Origin: Methylotenera sp. RIFCSPLOWO2_02_FULL_45_14
GTDB taxonomy: Bacteria > Pseudomonadota > Gammaproteobacteria > Burkholderiales > Methylophilaceae
Direction: 5' to 3'
Assembly: GCA_001803395.1 (NCBI GenBank)
Contig: MHBU01000022.1
Span: forward strand, 1 to 64,000
Length of the DNA stretch: 64,000 nt
The translations under genes were made by a program, and so were the position numbers. Shown here in pieces: positions 56,852 to 64,000 of this stretch (the first letter of the stretch is position 1; each line of letters begins with the position of its first letter). The notes below the pieces were generated by a model. The model was not told where the DNA came from. It was given only the letters and a program-made list of their open reading frames with translations, and searched no databases.

Positions 56852-58252
56852 ATGAACCATCGATTAAGTATTTCTGTATTTTCCGCCTTGTTAGCGATGT
56901 GGGCATTACCAGCTTTGGCAGACGAGGCTGCTAAACCTGCACCACCTGAAACCCTGCTTGAAGCCATCAAGCAAGGTAAACCAATGACCAACTTCAGGTT
57001 GCGTTACGAGAACGTCAATCAAGACGGCTACCAATCGACTGCTGCCAATGCTAAAAAGCTCGACACAGGCGAAGCCTTTACCTTACGCAGCTTAATCGGC
57101 TGGCAGACAGCACCATTTAATAATTTCAGTTTTGCCGCACAAATCACCGATGTCCACGAGTTTAACGACGATTTTAACGACCGCCGTGACAACGTGCCAG
57201 AACCAGGCAAGGGCGCATACCCCAACATCGTTGACCCAGGCTACACCGACATCAACCAGCTGTATGTGGACTGGACTGGCATTAAAAACACCAAACTGCG
57301 CTTAGGTCGCCAACAGCTTAATCTGGACAATGTACGCTTTATCGGCGACATCGCCTTCAGGCAAAACATGCAGGTGTTTGATGGTATTTCTGTGTTGAAT
57401 AAAAGCATCCCTGATGTTGAAATCTTTGCCGCCCACTTTGACAAAGTGCGCCAGATCACCACCAAACTGCGTGACGGCAACATCGATATGGTGAATGCCA
57501 AATATCGCATCTCGCCTACAGAGTCACTCGTGGGTTACGGCTATTTCATTGATGTCGAGAATTTAGGGCAAAATGGAGGTAACCCGACAGCAGCTGGTTT
57601 CGCCGCACAAGGTGGCAATGGCTTGGGTGCCAGTCAAGACTCCATCCCAACAGCCACCACTGATGCCAGCAGCAAAACCTTTGGCCTACGTCTAGACGGC
57701 GCGCGTAAAGTGAATGATGACTGGAAGCTGCTCTACACTGCAGAATACGCTAAGCAGGATGACTACCGTGGCGGCAATACGCTGATTGATGCGCATTACT
57801 TCAAGCTAGGCGGTGGTGCAGCCTACGGCGTTTGGTCATTACGCATAGACCATGAAAAGCTCTCCAGCAACAATGGTAAATACGCCTTTCAAACCCCACT
57901 GGGCACTAATCATCTGTTTCAAGGCTGGGCAGATGTATTTTTAGCCACACCACGTCAAGGCATGGAAGACACCTTCATTACTTTTGCGGGCAGTATCGAG
58001 AAAGCCAAGCTGTATGCGGAATACCATGTATTTAAGTCAGATGAGAAATACCAATCGCTCAACGGAAAATTTGGTGACAAATACGGCACAGAGTTTGATG
58101 CCAGTGTGGCTTATCCGTTCAGCAAGGAGCTGATGGGCAAAGTGGAATACGCCAAATTCAATGAAAGTGATGTGTATGGCGGCAGCCTACAAGGCGCCGC
58201 ACGTAAGGGTGATAAAGAAATCGTTTGGCTCACTGGGATGTACACGTTTTAA
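56852..58252 (+). CDS. Alginate-export-family outer-membrane porin
   Basis: Exported beta-barrel protein: signal peptide ending in LPALADEA, alternating amphipathic strands throughout (NFRLRYENVNQDGY, LRLGRQQLNLDNVRFIGD, FAAQITDVHEFND) and a C-terminal Phe (GMYTF) as needed for barrel assembly. The family is alginate_exp-like, but no alginate gene is nearby. ATG 56852 has AGGAG 6 bases ahead; 466 aa. Position directly after narI (9 bases) suggests an anion channel for nitrate/nitrite across the outer membrane, which is inference only. Confidence 0.82.
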   Translation: MNHRLSISVFSALLAMWALPALADEAAKPAPPETLLEAIKQGKPMTNFRLRYENVNQDGYQSTAANAKKLDTGEAFTLRSLIGWQTAPFNNFSFAAQITDVHEFNDDFNDRRDNVPEPGKGAYPNIVDPGYTDINQLYVDWTGIKNTKLRLGRQQLNLDNVRFIGDIAFRQNMQVFDGISVLNKSIPDVEIFAAHFDKVRQITTKLRDGNIDMVNAKYRISPTESLVGYGYFIDVENLGQNGGNPTAAGFAAQGGNGLGASQDSIPTATTDASSKTFGLRLDGARKVNDDWKLLYTAEYAKQDDYRGGNTLIDAHYFKLGGGAAYGVWSLRIDHEKLSSNNGKYAFQTPLGTNHLFQGWADVFLATPRQGMEDTFITFAGSIEKAKLYAEYHVFKSDEKYQSLNGKFGDKYGTEFDASVAYPFSKELMGKVEYAKFNESDVYGGSLQGAARKGDKEIVWLTGMYTF

Positions 58253-58263
58253 CTGAGTTGATC

Positions 58264-59274
58264 ATGCCTAAAAACGACAATTATCCTGCTTCGTTGGTCG
58301 ATAGCTTTGGTCGCAAGGTGGACTATATCCGCTTATCAATTACAGATCGTTGTGATTTTAGGTGTGTCTATTGCATGTCTGAAGACATGCAATTTTTACC
58401 GCGTGATGAAGTGCTAACGCTGGAAGAGTGCTCTCGTCTGGTTAAAGCTTTTGTCTCGCTTGGGGTAAAAAAAGTTCGGATTACCGGCGGTGAGCCGCTG
58501 GTGCGTAAAGACGCGTTATGGCTTTTTAATGAAATAGGCCACTTGTCTGGTCTGAATGAACTGGTTATTACCACCAATGGTTCACAGTTGGAGCATCAAG
58601 CGCAGGCATTAAAGCAAGCTGGCGTGCGTCGCATTAACATTAGCCTGGATAGTCTGGATGCGGCGCGTTTTCGTAAAATTACCCGTGTGGGCAATCTTGA
58701 TAAAGTGTTGCGTGGAATTGCTGCGGCTAAACAGGCTGGATTCGAGAAGATTAAACTCAATACATTATTGATGCGTGGTGTGAATGATGATGAAGCGCTG
58801 CCCTTGGTTGCATTTGCGATAGCGCAGGGCATTGATATTTCTTTTATTGAAGAAATGCCGCTGGGCCTTGTGCACCACACGCGCAATTCAACTTACGTAA
58901 GTAATGAAGATACATTGAAATTGCTGAGGGCGCGTTATGATCTCATCGGTAGCGTAGAGAACACTGGAGGGCCTGCGCGCTACTGGCGTGTTCCGAACAC
59001 GGATACAAAAGTTGGCTTTATCTCTCCGCACAGCCATAATTTTTGTGAATCCTGTAATCGCGTGCGCATTACCAGTAAAGGCGAACTATACCTCTGTCTG
59101 GGTCAAGAAAATAAAGTCGATTTAATGCCTTTATTAAGAGAGTATCCACGTGACGATAAGCCGCTTATTGAGGCTATCATTGGCAGCATGAACATTAAGC
59201 CTAAAGGTCACGATTTTGATTTAAAACGTGCAGCACCGGCCGTGATACGCTTTATGTCTCATACCGGTGGTTGA
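58264..59274 (+). CDS. moaA: GTP 3',8-cyclase MoaA
   Basis: Radical-SAM enzyme starting molybdopterin synthesis from GTP. The SAM-cluster motif is CDFRCVYC (C30, C34, C37); the C-terminal cluster that holds GTP includes CESCNRVRITSKGELYLC, and the protein ends in the required GG. 336 aa from ATG 58264 (MPKNDNYPASLVDSFGRKVDYIRLS). It lies 11 bases after the porin gene, so it probably belongs to the nar transcript and supplies cofactor for NarG. Confidence 0.96.
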   Translation: MPKNDNYPASLVDSFGRKVDYIRLSITDRCDFRCVYCMSEDMQFLPRDEVLTLEECSRLVKAFVSLGVKKVRITGGEPLVRKDALWLFNEIGHLSGLNELVITTNGSQLEHQAQALKQAGVRRINISLDSLDAARFRKITRVGNLDKVLRGIAAAKQAGFEKIKLNTLLMRGVNDDEALPLVAFAIAQGIDISFIEEMPLGLVHHTRNSTYVSNEDTLKLLRARYDLIGSVENTGGPARYWRVPNTDTKVGFISPHSHNFCESCNRVRITSKGELYLCLGQENKVDLMPLLREYPRDDKPLIEAIIGSMNIKPKGHDFDLKRAAPAVIRFMSHTGG

Positions 59275-59348
59275 TATTATCAATTTTACTTTTACCTTTA
59301 CCGTAACTGTCAGTAGCTAAAAGTTTATAAAGTGCCTGTTAATGATAA

Positions 59349-62300
59349 TTAGCTGGCACTTACTTTATTCCACTTACTTAAACCACCCATTACTAATGAA
59401 TACGCCGCGGGTACCACCACTAAAGTCAGCAGCGTGGATGAAATCATGCCGCCGATAATGGCAACGGATAATGGTTTGTTGGTTTCACTGCCCGCACCTA
59501 GGCCTAATGCGGCAGGAAGCAGCGCTAAAATAATGGTGAGTGAAGTCATTACCACCGGGCGCACCCTGATTGGGCATGCTTCTTTAAGTGCGTCGTTAAT
59601 ATTGGCACCTTTTTCTATCAGTTGGTTGGTTAAGTCCACCAGCAAAATCGAGTTTTTAGCGACCAGACCTATCAGCAGTACCAAGCCGATCATGGAGTAC
59701 ATGTTGAGAGAGTTGCCTGTAATCAATAGTGCAATGAGCCCGCCAATAATGGCAAGCGGCTGGGCGAGCATGATAATGAAGGGCTGGATGAATGAGTTGA
59801 ATTGGCTAGCTAATACCATGTAGAGCAAAGTGAAAGCCAGCAAAAGTACAAACTTGATATTTGTAAAAGTTTTACCAAACTCTTCAGCTTGGCCTGTGAG
59901 TTTGAGCGTGTAATCTGGCGGCACAATTTTACTGGCGATTTCTTTCACTAAATCGACGGCTTCACCCAGTGGCATATTGGGGTTGGCGTAAAAATTAGCG
60001 GCATATTGCAAATCGTATCGACCAATCACCGCTGGTCCCAACTCATGTTTGAAACTGGCAACTGCATCCAGGCGCACTAATTCGCCATTAGCGCTACGCA
60101 GGTAAATTTTGCTTAAATCGGCGACATTGTTCAAGTCGCCTTCGGTGGCTTTCAGGCGAATGTCGTAGCGCTGGCCATCACCTGAGGCCTCGTTATATTT
60201 GGCAACATTGATACCGCCAGCATACAAGCTAACAGCAGTGGCAATATCTGTGGCACTTAGGCCTAAGTTTGCTGCGTTTGCGCGGTCAATTTGCATGTTG
60301 AGTTGTGGCAGATCTAGTTGTACATCTAAATCTACTTTGCCCATGTCGGTATTGCTGCTCAGTGCCTGTTGCAGCGATTGTGAGATGCGGCCAATTTCTT
60401 GCAGGTTGGCGCCCGTTAAATTGAACTGCAATTTCTCAGAGCGTTGACCACGCACTACCGATGCCGGCGCGGGGAGTGCGCGCACGCCGGGTATTTTATC
60501 CAGTTCGGCTTTGAGTTCTTTTATTAGCGCTTTTTGACTCTTGTTACGCTCTTGTTTTGGTTTTAAGCGCACATTGACATTACCCTGATTGACTTGCCCG
60601 CGTGAACCCGCACCTATCATAGAAAAGTAGCTGGCAACTTCATCTTTGTGGTTGGCGACAGTGGCTTCTACCAGCTTTAAGCGCGAGTCGGTGTAGGCTA
60701 AGGTTGATCCCAAGGGGGTGTTGATCCTAATGCCAAAACTGCTTTCGTCGGTTTCTGGTACAAAATCTTTTTCAACATATTTAAGGGTGTAGAACCCAGA
60801 GAAACCAACAAAAACGAGGGTGGATAACAGCACCAAACCACGATGATTAAGCGTAGCGTAAAGTAACTTTTTATACACATTATCGATGCTACTTAACATG
60901 CGCCCAAACATACGGTAAAGTGCATTTTCATTGTGGGTGACGCTTAGGTAACGTGAGCACAACATAGGGGTGAGTGTGAGCGAAACAAACAAAGAGACCA
61001 GCACCCCAAATGTGACCACTACAGCAAATGATTTGAAAAACTTACCAATAATGCCATCCATAAAAATCACAGGCGCGAATATACACACCAGCGCGGCTGA
61101 TGAAGCCAGCACGGCAAATACCACCTCGTTACTACCAATAATGGTGGCGCGTGTGCGAAAGGCTGCAACCGCCCGCGGGTTTTTTAGATCAATCGCGCTC
61201 AAGCCTGTGCCGGCTTCGCCTTCCATGTGGCGTAATATGCTTTCGCGCACTACAATGGCGTCATCCACTACTACGCCGATCAGTAACAGCAGGGCTAGCA
61301 TGGTCATGCTGTTAAAGGTGTAACCAGCAAAATACATAACAGCGATGGCGCCAAGCAATGAGACTGGAATTTCCAAACAAACCATTAAGGTTGAGCTGAA
61401 AGATCGCATAAAAATCAACACGATTAGTGCAGCAAACAGGGTGCCTTCAACTAGGTGCTCTTTGAGTGAGGCGACCATTTGGTTAATAAAAATAGAGTCG
61501 TTGCTGGAAATTTCGAGTGTTAGGCCAGGCGGTAAGTTGGGGCGTATGTCATTTTCCAGCCTGCGCTCTACTTCTTTAATAATGCCAACAGTGTTGGCAT
61601 TTGCGACTTTAACCATGCCCAAACCCACGGTTGGCTTGCCGTTGTAGCGTGCAATTTGACGATTATCGCTAATGCCATCTTCAACCGTGGCAACGTCTTT
61701 CAGGCGAATAGATGCGCCTGATTTTGTGGCGACGACTAACTCAGCCAGGTCTTTAATGGTGTGAAACTCCAGATCAAGTTTTATTAACTGTTCTGCTTGT
61801 GCGCTGACTAAAAAACCGCCAGGCAGTTGTATATGCTCACGACTAAAAGCGGCAGTTAAATCACTTGCGGTAAGCTTGTAGGCTGCCATGCGCTCTGGCA
61901 GAACATTCACGCGAATCACACGGTCGCGGCGCCCGCCAATGGTGACTTCACCTACGCCGTTGATGGTTTCAAATTTTTTCTTGAGTACATTGTTTGCGTA
62001 TAAATTAAGTTGCTGTATGGTGCGGTCACCACTGAGTGCCAGCCATATCACGGCAGAGGCATTGGTATCCACCTTTTGTACGGTCGGTGGGTCTGTGTCT
62101 GCAGGCAGTCGGCGTAGTATCTGGTTTACCTTGGCTTGTACTTCGTTGTAAGCAACATCAATGTTTTTATCCAGCGAGAAAGTAATGCTTACGCTAGAAA
62201 AACCAGGAGAAGAAGAAGATTGAATGTGCTCAATGCCCGGGGTGGTGTTGATGGCGGATTCAATAACGCTGGTAATGCTGGTATCAATGACATCAGGATT

Positions 62301-62462
62301 GGCACCACGTAATGTGGTATTGACCATAATGATAGGAAAATCAATGGCTGGAATGCGATCAACGCCGATGCGCTGATACGAAATAATACCGAACAAAACA
62401 ATCACGCCTGACAACATCCAAGCAAGGACGTGACGTTTAATGGAAAGTTCTGGCAAGGTCAT
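59349..62462 (-). CDS. RND efflux permease (HAE1/AcrB-like)
   Basis: Inner-membrane resistance-nodulation-division pump, 1037 aa, with twelve membrane segments and two large periplasmic loops. The proton-relay Asp pair is in LLIGVVVDDAIVVRESILRHME and the matching Lys in IGLVLLIGLVAKNSILLVD. The start MTLPELSIKRHVLAWMLSGVI is typical of the single-permease Gram-negative multidrug branch. Pairs with the adaptor gene 34 bases upstream. Substrates unknown; no TolC-like channel is in view. Confidence 0.95.
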   Translation of the reverse strand: MTLPELSIKRHVLAWMLSGVIVLFGIISYQRIGVDRIPAIDFPIIMVNTTLRGANPDVIDTSITSVIESAINTTPGIEHIQSSSSPGFSSVSITFSLDKNIDVAYNEVQAKVNQILRRLPADTDPPTVQKVDTNASAVIWLALSGDRTIQQLNLYANNVLKKKFETINGVGEVTIGGRRDRVIRVNVLPERMAAYKLTASDLTAAFSREHIQLPGGFLVSAQAEQLIKLDLEFHTIKDLAELVVATKSGASIRLKDVATVEDGISDNRQIARYNGKPTVGLGMVKVANANTVGIIKEVERRLENDIRPNLPPGLTLEISSNDSIFINQMVASLKEHLVEGTLFAALIVLIFMRSFSSTLMVCLEIPVSLLGAIAVMYFAGYTFNSMTMLALLLLIGVVVDDAIVVRESILRHMEGEAGTGLSAIDLKNPRAVAAFRTRATIIGSNEVVFAVLASSAALVCIFAPVIFMDGIIGKFFKSFAVVVTFGVLVSLFVSLTLTPMLCSRYLSVTHNENALYRMFGRMLSSIDNVYKKLLYATLNHRGLVLLSTLVFVGFSGFYTLKYVEKDFVPETDESSFGIRINTPLGSTLAYTDSRLKLVEATVANHKDEVASYFSMIGAGSRGQVNQGNVNVRLKPKQERNKSQKALIKELKAELDKIPGVRALPAPASVVRGQRSEKLQFNLTGANLQEIGRISQSLQQALSSNTDMGKVDLDVQLDLPQLNMQIDRANAANLGLSATDIATAVSLYAGGINVAKYNEASGDGQRYDIRLKATEGDLNNVADLSKIYLRSANGELVRLDAVASFKHELGPAVIGRYDLQYAANFYANPNMPLGEAVDLVKEIASKIVPPDYTLKLTGQAEEFGKTFTNIKFVLLLAFTLLYMVLASQFNSFIQPFIIMLAQPLAIIGGLIALLITGNSLNMYSMIGLVLLIGLVAKNSILLVDLTNQLIEKGANINDALKEACPIRVRPVVMTSLTIILALLPAALGLGAGSETNKPLSVAIIGGMISSTLLTLVVVPAAYSLVMGGLSKWNKVSAS

Positions 62463-62496
62463 TGAGTTGCGTTCTTTTATTGTTGTTGAATTGTGA

Positions 62497-63597
62497 TTAT
62501 TGCGTCAGGTGATCTGAAGCGATTTTTACCGGGGCTTTATCGGTTAAAAAACCTGCGCCATCGGATGCAATCGTATCGTTTGCATTGAGTCCATCAATAA
62601 TTTCAACCAATCTATTTTGGTGCAAGCCGGTTTTTACGATCACTTGATGCGCTGTATCGGCTTTTACCACATACACCACTTCACCCGCTGGCCGTAACAC
62701 CACGCTTTGTTCTGGCACCATCATGGCGTTGGGTCGCTCGCCTAAAATCACGGTGCCTGTCACGCTAGCCCCTGGTTGCCAATCTAGTTGATTTGTCACA
62801 TCTGCAATCACATCAACGGTGCGGTTACTTTCTGTAATCATGGATTTTAATTCCCGAATTACCGATTCAACCACTTGCGTGCTGGTAGGCGTGCTTAAAC
62901 GTACTTTTAAACCAGGTTTAAGTTGTGCGCTGATACGTTCCGGAAAAGGGATATGTGCACGTAAGCGTTTATTGGAAATGATTTGCACAATCGGGTCACC
63001 TACTTTTACAAACTCACCTGTATCCACGATTTTTTTCTCTACCACACCGCTGGCGGGTGCAAACACTTTTGTTTTACTACTGCTATGGTTGATGGTACTC
63101 ACGCGCGCTTTAGCACCAGTGAGCTGTTCTTTGAGTACATTTTGTTGCGCTAACTCGTTATCCACCACATTTTGCGAGATAAACTTTTTGTTAACTAAAG
63201 CCTGGCTGCGTACGACAGTTTTAGCTTGGTTGTCTAATAAGGCCTCAATGCGCGCAACCTCAGCCTGCGCTTCATTGCGTTGCAAGCCAAAGTCTGTTGC
63301 GTCTAAAGTTGCAATGAGTTGGCCTTGCTTGACTGTTTGGCCGGGACTTACATACACTTTAATAACGCGTGCAGCCACCTCTGCCGCAATAGTGGGGTCA
63401 ATTAAGCCTTCAAGTGAGCCAATGGCTTCTTCGGTGATTTCAATCGATTTATTTTGTACTTGGGTGACTGTGATTAAAGTCGGTTTTGGGCCTTGTTTTT
63501 CCTGACCAGATTTGCCAGTCGACTTATCGTTGGCACCACAAGCTACCAGTAGGCTTAAAAATAATGTGAGTAAAATAGATTGTGTGATTTTATGCAT
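62497..63597 (-). CDS. RND periplasmic adaptor (membrane fusion protein)
   Basis: Lipoprotein adaptor that joins the RND pump to an outer-membrane channel. Lipobox LLVAC (C20), a lipoyl-like domain split around a helical hairpin (about 90-170, ARIEALLDNQAKTVVRSQALVNKKFISQNVV), a beta-barrel domain and a membrane-proximal domain. 366 aa. It is first in the two-gene efflux unit. No regulator gene adjoins; the next gene upstream is ampD. Confidence 0.93.
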   Translation of the reverse strand: MHKITQSILLTLFLSLLVACGANDKSTGKSGQEKQGPKPTLITVTQVQNKSIEITEEAIGSLEGLIDPTIAAEVAARVIKVYVSPGQTVKQGQLIATLDATDFGLQRNEAQAEVARIEALLDNQAKTVVRSQALVNKKFISQNVVDNELAQQNVLKEQLTGAKARVSTINHSSSKTKVFAPASGVVEKKIVDTGEFVKVGDPIVQIISNKRLRAHIPFPERISAQLKPGLKVRLSTPTSTQVVESVIRELKSMITESNRTVDVIADVTNQLDWQPGASVTGTVILGERPNAMMVPEQSVVLRPAGEVVYVVKADTAHQVIVKTGLHQNRLVEIIDGLNANDTIASDGAGFLTDKAPVKIASDHLTQ

Positions 63598-63638
63598 AAT
63601 TGGGATGCTAACGGCTCTTGATTTTTTTGTTCAGTACT

Positions 63639-64000
63639 TTATTTGATGTCACTTAAAATTTCTTGCCAATTAAAAAATGGACCAGGGTCAGTTTTACGTC
63701 CTGGTGCAATATCTGAATGCCCTACTATAGCTTGTATTGGATAGACGTTACTAATGCTCAATATTAATTTTTTTAGTGTTTGATATTGCGCGGGTTCAAA
63801 CGCTTCAAAGTCCGAACCTTCTAACTCAATTCCGACTGAGAAATCATTACAACGTTCATGTCCTTGCCAATTTGATACGCCTGCATGCCAGGCGCGTTCT
63901 AGACATGAAACAAATTGTATCAGCGCGCCATCGCGCCGAATTAAAAAGTGCGATGAAACTTTTTGGGTGTAGATTTCAGCATAATAAGGGTGTTCATTAG
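63639..64000 (-). CDS. ampD: 1,6-anhydro-N-acetylmuramyl-L-alanine amidase AmpD (N-terminus cut by right edge)
   Basis: Reading the minus strand from the right edge gives 120 residues of a cytoplasmic AmpD-type amidase_2 domain: VSSHFLIRRDGALIQFV, RAWHAGVSNWQG, RCNDFSVGIELEG and the C-terminal VGHSDIAPGRKTDPGPFFNW. H (in WHAG) and the H/D pair (GHSDIAPGRKTDPG) are zinc/catalytic positions; the first zinc His is probably in the missing or edge part. AmpD cleaves the stem peptide from anhydro-muropeptides brought in by AmpG. The stop is at 63639-63641; the start lies outside. Confidence 0.93.
   Translation of the reverse strand, partial: NEHPYYAEIYTQKVSSHFLIRRDGALIQFVSCLERAWHAGVSNWQGHERCNDFSVGIELEGSDFEAFEPAQYQTLKKLILSISNVYPIQAIVGHSDIAPGRKTDPGPFFNWQEILSDIK

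Noticed and set aside
59275-59348. AGTGCC...GGCACT pairing between moaA and the RND gene
   Set aside because: The right arm lies inside the RND gene end and there is no clear U-tract; too weak to call a terminator.

Overview
The window reads as a bacterial chromosome segment from a betaproteobacterium, most likely a methylotroph of the Methylophilaceae (Methylotenera/Methylophilus type). This is inferred from gene content and order: mreBCD-mrdA-rodA-rlpA-dacA-ybeD-lipBA, metX-metW, rpe-gph-trpE, a RepB-like partition gene, and moderate-to-low GC. There is no rRNA gene to confirm it, and I see no tRNA, CRISPR array or intact insertion sequence.

Layout. 1-1.3 kb: the end of a ParB/RepB-like partition gene cut by the left edge, then a 445-base gap; this looks like the flank of an accessory element. 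1.3-11.3 kb, minus strand: a cell-shape and envelope block (mreBCD, mrdA, rodA, rlpA, dacA) running into ybeD-lipB-lipA. 11.5-14.7 kb: gatCAB. 14.8-24 kb: housekeeping genes (DUF4124 protein, pyrE, xthA, ampG-like, metX-metW, a gamma-carbonic anhydrase, prmC-prfA-hemA). 24-27 kb: rpe-gph, a Trp-rich leader peptide, then trpE. 27-34.9 kb: a MASE1-PAS-GGDEF-EAL protein, moaC, a bepA-soxY-soxZ operon, and ahpC/ahpF. 34.9-43.5 kb: DUF2892 protein, a flavoprotein, hda, an AI-2E family permease, purM, a DUF3108 protein, an RsmB-type methyltransferase with a Lys/Ala/Val tail, and a dicarboxylate/amino-acid symporter.

43.7-59.3 kb is the most coherent functional unit, a respiratory nitrate reduction island: narX-narL (sensor/regulator), a UbiM-type quinone hydroxylase, two NarK transporters, narGHJI, an outer-membrane porin and moaA (molybdenum cofactor). 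Two FNR/ANR boxes with identical architecture (TTGAT-N4-GTCAA, then 21 bases, then a -10-like hexamer) stand in front of ubiM and of narK1, so oxygen limitation probably switches both units on. moaC at 29.7 kb supplies another molybdopterin step.

59.3-63.6 kb, minus strand: an RND efflux permease with its periplasmic adaptor. The right edge cuts ampD, which would act on muropeptides brought in by an AmpG-type permease.

I did not find a clearly new multi-gene defence or biosynthetic system. The most interesting undescribed-looking items are regulatory or architectural: the trp leader, the matched FNR promoters including one for a quinone hydroxylase, the 13-bp perfect hairpin between mreB and mreC, orphan soxYZ linked to bepA, the triple ATTTCGGTT repeat before purM, and the RsmB tail.
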